64,000 bases of DNA. It comes from Culex pipiens pallens. Its lineage: Eukaryota; Arthropoda; Insecta; Diptera; Culicidae. The stretch's first letter is position 1; each line of letters starts with the position of its first letter. The position numbers were made by a program, and so were the translations under genes. Shown piece by piece: positions 21,043 to 31,551 of the stretch. The notes below the pieces were generated by a model. The model made no database searches, had not been told where the DNA came from, and saw nothing but the letters and a program-made list of their open reading frames with translations. Where the stretch lies: contig NC_068938.1 of NCBI RefSeq assembly GCF_016801865.2, positions 76,597,316-76,661,315 of the forward strand, in the 5' to 3' direction.

Positions 21043-21988
21043 GGGGAGAGTGGGGAGACTTGATCCCCTTTTTTTGTATCGCACATAACTCTGTCAATTT
21101 CTCACAAAACTATAAACTTTTTGCATGAATTGAAAGCTTAAACATTCATCTATGTTTGGCTAATAAGGGTATTTCATCAGATGAACTGTTCGAATCATGC
21201 CAAGCGTTTTAAAAAAATATTTTAAACCGGCATTTTAAAAATGTTAGGGGTAACTTGATCCCCCTTTCAACATTTTGAAGAAATCTTAAGCAAAATGTTT
21301 CTTATTCATCCAAACTTTTAATTTTCTATAAGTTAAGCAATTTCACATAAAACCTGTACGTTTGTGTTCAAAATATAACAAGTTTATTATGTAAAATATT
21401 TAAAAACTTAAAATATTATTTTTTAGACCAAAATGAAGCATGTTTAAAAAAGCTGGAAATTTTTGTTTACAAAAATTTTGAAAAAAGGTTCTAACTGCAG
21501 TAAGTTCTGTACAACTATACTAAAGGAAACTATGTATGAAAACCCAGCCCAAATAATTAATCTTGAAGCTGATTCCAGTGACTGTAAAAATGCAGGAATC
21601 AAGTCTCCCTAAACGCACTTTTTTAAACAATTGATTGTAAAAATAGTATGACGATAAATTTAACATCAAATGCGTAAGGGTTTTGGAGTTGATAAGTTTA
21701 TCAAACAATTCATGTATAAAAAATATTTTTGTGAATAATTTTTGAGTGTTTTCTATACATATCAAAACAAAGAAAAAAAGATCTCTTAGAAGTTTTTTGC
21801 AGCTCGTTTTAGAAAAATGTGTGTAACTCAATCTAAACATTTTTTAATTTTTTTCTTTGTTTTCTACAATGAGTTTTAGTTAATTTAGCACAACTTTCTA
21901 GAACAAAGCTAATTGTTTTACCCACATGCTGACGAGATACAGGCTTGGGATCAAGTGTCCCCGGGGATCAAGTCTCCCCACTCTCCCC
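21043..21988. mobile_element. TA-flanked TIR element, GGGGAGAGTGGGGAGACTTG ends, 946 bp
   Basis: The ends are inverted copies of GGGGAGAGTGGGGAGACTTG extending into ATCCC, flanked by TA on both sides (21041-21042 and 21989-21990). Shorter copies of the GGGATCAAGTCTCC theme recur inside (near 21249, 21596 and 21949), as subterminal repeats often do. The interior is AT-rich and has no transposase. The 106-codon minus frame (21520-21840) has no known domain. Confidence 0.8.
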
Positions 21989-21990
21989 TA

Positions 21991-22447
21991 CACGCACCGG
22001 TTTGTCCTCTTGGTATGAAGGAGACAAAACTTTAAAAATGAAAATAAGACACAAAAACTGTATATGTATGCCAAGGGAAAATGAGGAAAATCCTGAAACA
22101 AAAGCTTCTGTTTTGAAGTTTCTGTGCAAAAGGGGATAAAAATAAGAGGAACGTGACCGGTTGGTCTCGTGAAAATCACGACATGGAATGATACTAAACA
22201 GTGATGGAAACATGTAATTCATTGTTTATAATAATCCTGTTTGTGGAAATTTTTTAAAACAAAGCTTTTTACTGTGCATTAAAAGAAATCTTGTAGATAT
22301 TTAAGGAGAGCAGCATGTAATTCAATCAGTCACCTCATGTTGCCATAACAGTACACTTACGTCCAATTTCAACTTCTGAATATTGTTTTTTTAGCCTGAA
22401 TTTAAGTGATAAATAGCTCATAAGTTGGATGCAAAATGGATGGAAAT
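21991..22447. other. Non-coding stretch
   Basis: No gene or repeat is supported. Short frames of 60-84 codons occur on both strands without domains. The stretch ends at the 11-bp target duplication of a SINE. Confidence 0.4.
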
Positions 22448-22458
22448 AGGACCGAATG

Positions 22459-22859
22459 ATTGTGGCAGTGCGTGGCCGAATGGTTACGCTGTCTGCTTTG
22501 TAAGCGGATGATTCTGGGTTCGATTCCCATCTGCTGCAACCTTCCATCGGATGAGGAAGTAAAATGTCGGTCCCGGCCTTGGTTGTTAGGCCGTTAAGTC
22601 ACTCCAGGTGTAGGAGTCGTCTCCATGCCATAAGTACAAACAACACACCAAACCAAGCCTACTCCGGTGGAATCGCTGGCGGCGGTTGGACTCGCAATCC
22701 AAAGGTCGTCAGTTCAAACACTGGGGTGGAAGGTTCCTTGGAGTAGAAAGAGGTTTGGGTGCTCTCCCCATTCAAGCCTTCGGACTCCTAGGTTCGAGCA
22801 GAAACTTGCAATAGAGACCACAAAAGACCCGGGGGTCGTTAATGTGGATGGTTTGTTTG
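22459..22859 (+). mobile_element. Dimeric tRNA-derived SINE, 401 bp, copy 1
   Basis: The 5' head (about 22465-22540) has an A-box-like TGGCCGAATGG, an anticodon stem-loop TCTGC-TTTGTAA-GCGGA (loop anticodon TGT, Thr-like) and the B box GGTTCGATTCC. The body has the segment CCAGGTGTAGGAGTCGTCTC. A second tRNA-like unit follows, with TTGGA-CTCGCAA-TCCAA. Perfect 11-bp repeats AGGACCGAATG flank the element (22448-22458 and 22860-22870). A dimeric tRNA SINE family called Twin is known from Culex pipiens; whether this belongs to it needs comparison. Confidence 0.85.
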
Positions 22860-22870
22860 AGGACCGAATG

Positions 22871-23124
22871 CTTAATCTCCTTAACATTTGAGATTTCCCC
22901 CAAAAATTTAATATTTTTGCTATTTTCAAATACACAGTAATCAAGGGTGCGGGATATTTCACTTAAATTCGTCAAATGGGGCGTCGTCAAAAAAAATCGT
23001 ATAAAACTAAATAAAAAAGACGCTAATTGTATTAAAGGTATTTTAAAAAATAATAATGTTTAAACCATTAAGGCAGTTTTTGCATTCTTTTTAAAATTTT
23101 GTGATTTTTTTTATTGTTAGCATG
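22871..23124. other. AT-rich spacer between two SINEs
   Basis: No gene or repeat pairing seen. Confidence 0.4.
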
Positions 23125-23133
23125 GTGTATTAA

Positions 23134-23549
23134 AGCCGGGACCGTGGTGTAGGGGTAAGCGTGATTGCCTCTCACCCAGTCGGCCTGGGTTCGATCCCAG
23201 ACGGTCCCGGTGGCATTTTTCGAGACGAGATTTGTCTGATCACGCCTTCCGTCGGAAGGGAAGTAAATGTTGGTCCCGGACTAACCTTAAAAAGGTTAGG
23301 TCGTTAGCTCAGTCCAGGTGTAGGAGTCGTCTCCCTGGGTCCTGCCTCGGTGGAGTCGCTGGTAGGCAGTTGGACTCACAATCCAAAGGTCGTCAGTTCG
23401 AATCCCGGGGTGGATGGAAGCTAAGGTGTAAAAAGAGGTTTGCAATTGCCTCAACAATCAAGCCTTCGAACACCTAGTTTCGAGTAGGAATCTCGCAATC
23501 GAGAACGCCAAGGAAATGCTGTAGAGCGAATAATTTGATTTTGATTTTT
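23134..23549 (+). mobile_element. Dimeric tRNA-derived SINE, 416 bp, copy 2 with a different head
   Basis: The head (about 23138-23210) has a perfect 7-bp acceptor stem GGGACCG/CGGTCCC, an A box TGGTGTAGGGG, B box GGTTCGATCCC and a CTCTCAC anticodon loop (Glu-like CTC). The body segment and the second tRNA-like unit (TTGGA-CTCACAA-TCCAA, GTTCGAATCCC) match copy 1, but the head does not. Perfect 9-bp repeats GTGTATTAA flank it (23125-23133 and 23550-23558). The intact head alone could pass for a tRNA gene, but the shared SINE body and target duplication argue against that. Confidence 0.85.
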
Positions 23550-23558
23550 GTGTATTAA

Positions 23559-24257
23559 TCGAGTTAATAGAAACAAATTTTGTTAATTTTTGCATTCTTT
23601 CAAACAGTTCTTTATTATATTATTTTAATTATTTCTGAGAGTTTTTAGCATTCTTTACAACCTTTTTTTTAATTTTCAGCGTATTATTCGGAGTAGTTTA
23701 AGATAATTCTTGCGTTTTTTTTGTTTTTTTTAAGTAAATTGTTTGACTTGTTTTTGTGAGTTTTTGGATGCTTTCAAACATGAGCAGTTCTTTCAATTTT
23801 CTGTACATAATTTTGATTGATTTCTTTTAGCTATAGCATTCTTCGTAATCTTATAGCATATTTTTTGTATTATTTCTGTGAGTTCTTGAATATATCCAAA
23901 AATGAACAGTTCTATTATTTTCAGCATATAATTTTAAATACTTTCTGAGGGTTTTTGCATTCCTTGCATATTATTTAAATGATTCCTGTGAGTTTTTGCC
24001 TTATTTCAAATACGAGAAGGCAATGAAGGCGAAATGACCGTCAGCTAAACGACATTCAGCGAAATGTACCAGATCCGTAAAAAAACATGGTTATGTTACA
24101 TCTGTGAAGGGATACATCTTTTATGTCAGAAAAAATGTGTAATTTTACCTCTTTTCTGAAATGACGTATGACCTTTACAGTCTAAAACGAGATAAAATTA
24201 CAACATAAAAGAGGTTATATTCAATCTTTCAAAATTAACCTTCAAAATTAATACGGA
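23559..24257. other. AT-rich DNA with a degenerate short-period repeat
   Basis: No gene. From about 23570 to 24010 a phrase like GTGAGTTTTTGCATTCTTTC recurs every 60-90 bases with drift, suggesting an old tandem array. Confidence 0.45.
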
Positions 24258-24830
24258 TAATTCTCTACCAACTCACACGAAAACGGAAAAAGTTGCCCCG
24301 ACCCCTCTTCGAATTGCGTGAAACTTTGTCCTAAGGGGATAACTTTTGTCACTGATCACGAATCCGAGGTCCGTTTTTTGATATCTCGTGACGGAGGGAA
24401 TGACCCTTCTGGTCAATGTAGATTCGAAAAGTACATTAAATTTCCCATAAAATGACATGTTTCAAAAAAAATTACAGTCGAGTAACGGAAAATACGAGAA
24501 TTTTAAAACTTTTTTAGTGTTTTTTTTTCGATGAAAAAAACTTTTTTTCGGAATTCTGAGGACGCAATAAAATTGAGCGTCTAATTTTATATAAAAGTCC
24601 CTTTGACACCAAATTTCTATCTCATCACCGTTTCATACTGCAAATTATTGAAAAACACCTCTTTTTTCGCATGCTCAAAAATGGAAAGGGTCGTACCGCC
24701 TCTCCGTCACGAGATATCAAAAAACGGACCTCGGATTCATGATCAGGGACAAAAGTTACCCCTTAGGACAAAATTTCACGCAAATCGAAGATTGGTCGGG
24801 GCAACTGCTGTGTGAGTTGGCGGAGAATTA
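24258..24830. mobile_element. TAATTCTC-ended repeat, copy 2
   Basis: Both termini are preserved: TAATTCTC-N2-CCAACTCACAC on the left and its inverse on the right, followed by GTTGCCCCGACC on each side and the CGGACCTCGGATTC segment in opposite orientations. This makes terminal inverted repeats of roughly 150 bp or more. It is about 570 bp and non-coding; frames at 24273-24458 and 24603-24815 are inverted-repeat by-products. No clear target duplication was found. Confidence 0.7.
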
Positions 24831-27048
24831 CCCATATATGTTTACTGTCTAAGAGAGATAGTTTGCAAAATTTCACTTCGATTTTGTGAACAAAAATGTC
24901 AGATAGAAAATTTGGTATACTTTTTTAGAGGTGTAGCAATTATTTTTTGAATTATTCTCATCCTTACTAAAAACTTTCATGAACACACCAAATCGATCCA
25001 AAAATCTTTTTTGAAGATATAGTTTGCAAATATTTACAACTGCCAAAAATGAATGGAGACGTGCGAAAAGAGAACACCACTACAAAGTTTGAACCAACCC
25101 CAAAAATATAAAAATAAAAACTGAAATCTTATTAAATCTGCACAGTAAAATTACTTTTTTATTTGCTTTTAGTGGAAGGTGCAAAAAAGATTAAAAAATA
25201 ATGAAGTGTTTTTCAAAATCTGTTTAAGAGAAAACTCAAAAATCTAGTATTTCCGCATAGTTAAATTTTTTCGATTGAAATGTAAGGAATAAGAAGATTT
25301 ATCGCTTTTTTATTTTCTGTTAGTCCAAAATACTTCGTGAACTAGCACTAGTTTCACAAAGAACGTTTGGTGACTGGGCCGGGAAAGTGGATTGATGCAA
25401 GAGAAAAAAAAAGTCAGGACCAAATAGGATGAAACGTCTGGTGTGGGGTTAAAAGCTCTCTTTCCATTTGTGTGTATGTTCTTCGCACGTTTTCCAGGCG
25501 CTGCTGTGATGATGCTGTTCTCTGACGAAGGACACACACACACACACCCACGTGCGGGGAAAAAACAGACACACACGTGTGGCTGTGTAGTTTGCTATGG
25601 CTATGTATTGTGATGGTCCACCAGGGGGATGATGCAAAAATAGGATGGAATCGTGTATTTTTATGCGATTGGGTACGGATGTGGACCATCAGGGTTATAG
25701 TTTGTGGGTGGCGGAATGCAAATTGGTGGTGTCTGGATTGTGTTCGATAGCTTATGTCATATAAAAATAGAATCTTGATTGGCTTTCATATTTTTACTGT
25801 GCAGAAAAAAAACTTTATTTTATTAGATAACCAGATTAATATTAAACGAAGATTGAAGCAATGAAGAACTTATTTTTCCAGGAACACCTTTATTTACAAC
25901 ACATTTTCTGATATGCTTAATATTCTTATAACATTTGATGTTTTTTTTTCAAATACAGTCCCTGAATTCGTTCGACTTGCACAAAACATAAAAGCCCACA
26001 CACTACACAACCATCACTACTCATCATCCTCGAAAATGGTCCAAGTGAGAGTATGCCGTGGCAACAAAAAAAAAAAAACACAAGGACACACTCACTTGAC
26101 GCAGCATCAGTACGCGATGAGATGCCTCTCAGCTCCAGTTTGCGTGGGCTTTCACGGTTGTGTGCGTTTGTGCCGCCTCCAGGCGCGCAATTATCCTTTG
26201 CTTTCAATGATCTTTGTGCCAGTGTCGTCGTCGTTTGCGCTAAGACACTTTTTTCTGGCTCATTCACACCATCGTGCCTAAAAATAACGTGGCTTTAGGG
26301 CTGAAGAGAGCGAGCTTTTAGAATGAAGCAGTAAAAATGTTTTGATTATCTAGAATCCTTAGCAGGTGTGAATACTGAGAAGGACAAATTTTCAAAATAT
26401 AAATGGTCTAGAGTTGGACTTGAGTATTGGTGTCTTCAGAAAAGTTGTCGCAAATGGGGAGGGGCAACTATGATAATTTTACAAAAAAATACAAAATATG
26501 ACCCTTAATCGATACATCGATACATGCAAAAACATTTAGTTGGACAATTTTTGAAATTCGTTAGGGTGGCGCCATATACTTTTCCTTTGAAATTTAGACA
26601 TTTTCAAATGTGACATCTCGAGTTTAAAGAAAAACACCCCTGAGATTTTTTCAGCGTTTGTAGAGCTATGTTTTTTATGTCTGTTTTTTGATCGTTTGCT
26701 CAGAAGTTTTATTTAACTTTGGTCGTATAAGGTGTAGATTACGCAATATAATTTTAGTTTCTTCGGCAAAGTCGCTTGGATAATTGAGCTCAGCAACTGT
26801 CTAAAATTTAAAACAAAAAATCCAAAAAAATATTCCTGAAAACTTAGACACCCTAATATTAAACCACCCTAATATTAATCCAAGCCAAAAGTTGCTCTTT
26901 TCCATTTGCAACAACTCTTCTGAAATTTTTTCTGAATGTCAATTTTCCACATTATTTACGATCTGTACCACTGTGCAATGAACTTGTGAACATATTTTTT
27001 TTAAACTAAATTTTAACGTCTTTTTTTATTTGTGATATTGAAAATAGG
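24831..27048. other. Mixed non-coding DNA with repeat remnants
   Basis: Near 24845-25040 a worn foldback-family fragment is visible. 25310-25760 and 26040-26290 are less AT-rich, unique, and hold short CA runs; many short frames overlap on both strands and none has a domain. Near 26571-26872 a block is framed by TTAGGGTGG and its inverse CCACCCTAA, the same end motif as the palindrome at 15381-16373, so it may be a relative. No gene is supported. Confidence 0.4.
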
Positions 27049-27520
27049 TAGTTCTTCGCCAACTCACACAGCTGTTGCCCCGACCCCTCTTCGATTTGCG
27101 TGAAACTTTGTCCTAAGGGGTAACTTTTGTCCCTGATCACGAATCCGAGGTCCGTTTTTTGATATCTCGTGACGGAGGGGCGGTACGACCTCTTTCATTT
27201 TATAACATGCGTAAAAAGAGGTGTTTTTCAATAATTTGCAGCCTGAAACGGAAATTTGGTGTCCTAGGGACTTTTATGTAAAATTGAACGCCCGGTTTGA
27301 TGGCGTACTCTAGATTCTGAAAAAACGCATTTTTCTTAAAAAAAAACATTAAAAAATTTTGTAAACTATGCCATTTTCCGTTACTCAACTGTAAACAATT
27401 TTGGAACATGTTTTAAAGTGTAATAATATTCAACAAAGTTGTAGAGCAGACAATTACAAAAAAATATGTATAAAAATTAGGGACTTGCTCATAAACATCA
27501 CGAATTATCGCGATTACAAG
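27049..27520. mobile_element. TAATTCTC-ended repeat, copy 3 (one end only)
   Basis: It begins TAGTTCTTCGCCAACTCACA then GTTGCCCCGACCCC and the CCGAGGTCCGTTTT segment, as in copy 2, and continues into the interior shared with copy 1 (ACGAATTATCGCGATT region). No matching right terminus follows, so it is truncated. Confidence 0.6.
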
Positions 27521-27654
27521 AATAATTTTGAAAAAAGTTTGTTTTTTTTTTAATTTCAATTTTTTAGGGGCCAACTAAGGCTGTGTTTTAACTAGCATCT
27601 TCTTGGACATTTCCAGAACTGTTTATAATGTCCGAAATAATGCCTCTACGATTT

Positions 27655-27858
27655 TTTTTACAATTTAAATGCAAATGGTATCATTCTATAGAAGAAAATG
27701 TTAAAAACAAGCAAAACATGGAAAAGTGACTGTAAAAACATTTAACATATTAAAAAGGGAAAATGTGTTAGGAGTTAGTAGAATAAGCATAATACTATCA
27801 GAAACAAAAATAAACTGAACATAATAAATGTAAATTAAAATACATAAACATATAAACC
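27655..27858 (+). repeat. Interspersed repeat beside a palindrome
   Basis: AATGGTATCATTC, AAAAGTGACTGTAAAAACAT, ACTATCAGAAACAAA and AAATTAAAATACATAAA occur in the same order at 29411-29640 and, more diverged, near 10083-10260. No coding potential. Confidence 0.6.
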
Positions 27859-29061
27859 ATATAAAACTAGCATCTGGCCAAAATATGAGCACTCTAGGTC
27901 AACGGGAAGTGAGGCAAATCGGAACACAAAGTTTGAAGGTTCAACAATGTCAAAAATCTGAAAAAGGCTGTTACTTAGGCAAAATTAAATTTAATTTCAA
28001 CAATCAAAATGCATCTGAAAGGGCTTAAAAATGCAACAAAATGCAGGATGAAGCATTCCAATTTGTTAAATCTAAAGGGAGTTATTGGCATTTTAGTGAA
28101 AAAGCACAATTTTCAAACTCAAAGAAATAAAGTGTTCCATCTAGATATCAACTCGATTTGACCTGCAGCTTGTAGGGGACATCTGGCTCTACCATCTGAG
28201 ACTGAGAACGCTTTGGGTAAGGTAGTTTAACATATTAAATAGACACTTTTACTTTTAGTGAATTTTCTGGTTGTAAATTTTTGCTCAGGGGACCCCTTAG
28301 ATCACATTCTCGGGTGGTAATTTTATCATATTCTTGTTCCTGAGACAATTTCATAATAGAAACATGCTTAAAAATGTATATTTTTATCCATTTTTAAATT
28401 AGCCGTTTAAAAAATAAAAGATAAAAAAATCTTCGATTCACATTAATTGAAAATCAAGTTCGTTTCCAAGGATACTGCCACCAGAAAAAAAGCAGCTTCT
28501 TATTTTGTTAACTTTCATTTTTTAATGGATGAATTTAAACATTGTGCATGTTTCTATTGTGAAATTGTCTCAGAAACACGAATATGTTAAAATTATCTTC
28601 GGAATATTTGATCCAAGGGGTCTCCCGAGCAAAAATTTACAACTAAAAAATTCACAAAAAGTAAAAGTGTCTATTTAATATGTTAAACTGCCTTACCGAA
28701 AGCGTTCTTAGTCTCAGATGATAGTCTCAGATGCCCCCTACAAGCTGCAGGTCGAATCGAGTTGATATCTGGATGGAACACTTTTTTATTTGAGTTTGAA
28801 AATTATGCTATTTTTTTACTTAAATGCCAATAACTCCCTTTAGATTTAACCAATTGGGATGCTTCTTACTGCATTTTGTTGCATTTTTAAGCTCTTTAAG
28901 ATGCATTTAAATTTTGAAATTAAATTAAATTTTGCCAAAGTTATAGTCATTTTAAGATTTTTGGCGTTTTGAACCTTCAAACTTTGTGTCCCGATTTGCC
29001 CCACTCAAAAAGTTAAAGTATCTTGAAATGCTCATATTTTGGCCAGATGCTAGTTTTATAT
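27859..29061. mobile_element. 1.2-kb palindrome (foldback element)
   Basis: The arms start with ATATAAAACTAGCATCTGGC and its inverse and run inward for about 530 bp to a ~170-bp loop near 28390-28555. Shared markers include CCTGCAGCTTGTAGGGG / CCCCTACAAGCTGCAGG and GACTGAGAACGCTTT / AAAGCGTTCTTAGTC. Arm identity is roughly 85-90% by eye, lower than in the 15381-16373 palindrome, so it is older. One flank carries the interspersed repeat ending at 27858. No target duplication was recognised. Confidence 0.75.
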
Positions 29062-30916
29062 GTACAAACAACCCCTGAAAATTTCAGGCAGATTGATGAG
29101 GTCCAAACGACGTCCCATACAAAGGGGTATGCCCTGTTCGTGGACTCGCTCTTACACGGTAAAAAAAAGAGAGAGAAGGGTAGATTGCAAGATAAAATTG
29201 TGGTGTCGTGGACAAAGTAGCTTGGATTAGCAAGCTAAACAACTTTCTGAAATATAAAAAAATCAGAAATATTCCTGACAAGTTGAACACTTTAATCGTG
29301 AACCACCCTGATTTTCAACTAAGCCAAAAGTTGCCCCTTCCCATTTTCAACAACTCTTCTGAAGACACCAATGATCCTTTCCCCAAAGCTTTTCGGGAAA
29401 TCAATTTTCCACTTTAATTATTTATAATTGAAATGATAATGGTATCATTCAATAGAAAAATGTGAAAACAAACATAACTAGGAAAAAGTGATTGAAAAAA
29501 CATGAAACAAACTAAAAAGGTGATGGGAGGTAAAAGAATAAGCCAAATACTATCAGAAACAAGCATAAACTGAACATAAAAAAGTAAATTAAAATACATA
29601 AAATAAAACAAGGAAAACATTAAACAAGGGAAGTAGACATCCTGAACCTGGAGAATGAGAAAAAATCTAACAAAAAATTGAGCATTAGAGAGTTAAGCTC
29701 AGACTGTTTTATAAGTTTTTAATATTTGGAACTTTTGTCCAACCAAGTGAAAGTCAAATTATTTTACATTATTAACGGAGCAATTTTAAATGAAGAGAAA
29801 ATTATTTTGAGCAGTGGCAATTCACCACAACTTTTTCCCCTACTCATTATTAAGCTTGTGAAAGGAAACAAAATCTCCTTACAAATGTTTTTATTCTTTG
29901 ATAGCGCTGCCATTACACCAAGTAAAAAAACACCATTTCTATGCAAAATTTTCTTTTGTATCCACCTTTGAATTTGGTGCCTATTCATGGATTTAATTAA
30001 ACGAGAGCGCATCGAATCTGTGGTCCAGCCGCGTTTGAGATGTGATGTTGATTCATGTCTGTCTGTGTTTTTGTTGTTGTGTGTCCTTCACCAACAGTCA
30101 GTAGCAGCGTGAAATGTTCGGCTGAAGATAAACAGGGCTTAAATTTTAACAGCAATACAAGCTTAGGGTGCGGAGAGTGGCCACTTTTGCTCGGAATAGT
30201 GTCTGTTTCTACAGACAAAGTTTATAGGGGAGATTGGATAATTGAATTGCTAGGAGAGTTTGTGTTTAGTTTAAACAAATATAATTTCATAACTTCTAGT
30301 AAATTTAGTAAAAAATAATAATATTTGAAATTGGTTTAAAGAGTGCATTCATAAATTGAGAATTCAAACCTAATTTCAGTAAGCTATGAAAGAAGTTTTC
30401 CCCTACGATCGAACCCCCCTTAAATAAGGGTGGCCTATTATGAGGCAAATGAGTGTGGTGGAGAAAAAGGCGCCATAGGTGGCGCGTGAAAGTGGTAAAT
30501 ATTATTTTTATCAATTCGCGAGAGCAACAGACGGTTTCGTTACGGACCTACCTTCAAGCAATGAGATGGGGAGAAAAAAAACCCCTGGCAAAGATATACA
30601 CCAGTTGTGGTTCGTTGGAAAATCTGCTGATTGCGATTGATAGGTAAAACAAGTAAATAATGCAAGAAAAAGTACGCGCAATTGACGGCTTGTTGCGACT
30701 TGTTTTGCCGCTGCATATGTTTGTAATTGCGGATGAAGAAATTGCGTTGAATTATTTTAAATGTTTTGTTTTAAAACGTGAGTGAAGTGATGTAACAAGA
30801 AAGTAGGGTGGGATTTTGTTTGAAATTTTAGCATTTCAATTCAATGTTAATTTAAACGTGAACTAAATTAAAAAACTTTTTCCAAAATTGTGTATGATCA
30901 GTAATGAATAATTTAT
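29062..30916. other. Non-coding stretch with one repeat copy
   Basis: 29411-29640 is the third copy of the ACTATCAGAAACAA-type repeat. A CCACCCTGATTTTCAACTAA segment near 29302 resembles one near 26866. From 30000 to 30700 the DNA is unique and less AT-rich. Open frames up to 87 codons have no domains. No gene is supported. Confidence 0.4.
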
Positions 30917-31531
30917 TAGAGCAATTCCATGTCAAACAGAGTATCGGTTGTACCGGACCCTCTCCGATTTCAATGTAACTTTGTAGACGTTATATCCTAA
31001 GCTTATGTAAGCCATTTTTGTGTACATGGAGCCAGTTTTAATTCAAAATGACATATGATAAGGGCGTTAGTGTTTGATGTATTTTTGTATTTTGTAATTT
31101 AAATATTTCTGTATCTCGAAGCTGTTGCATCGTATCAAAAATGGTCAAAGACGTCAAAGTGGTAGGAAATTAGACGAGAATTCTGAAAAAAATATACTCA
31201 AAGCAATAACACACCACTTTTATGAAATTTTGAGATTTTCAAGTTAAAAAGTATAATTTAAAGGTGAACCACAATTTTTTCAGTTCAATTTTGCTTTATT
31301 TTTTTTTGTTTAGAGCACTTTAAAAAACCAGTTGAGAAAATGATTTTTGTTTTTATTTTAGTTTTTTAAGAGTCACCTTCAAATTTGACTTTAAAACCTA
31401 AAAATCTTAAAAACTTATGAAAGTGGCGTGTTTTTTTACTTTAAGAGTATTTTTTTAAATAAAGCCTGTGAAATTTCCTTCAAGTTTGGCTTTGACCACT
31501 TTTTGATACGATGCGACGGCATCGAGTTACA

Positions 31532-31551
31532 TACATACCATACCATACCAA
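31532..31551 (-). repeat. Pentanucleotide 3' tail of the RTE element
   Basis: On the minus strand the stop codon is followed by TTGGTATGGTATGGTATGTA, then the target duplication. Such tails are thought to mark where target-primed reverse transcription started. Confidence 0.75.

Noticed and set aside
22465..22540. Possible functional tRNA-Thr (TGT) gene
   Set aside because: Same SINE context with 11-bp target duplications, and the acceptor stem pairs only partly.
23138..23210. Possible functional tRNA-Glu (CTC) gene
   Set aside because: The cloverleaf is good, but the sequence continues into a SINE body shared with 22459-22859 and has flanking 9-bp target duplications.
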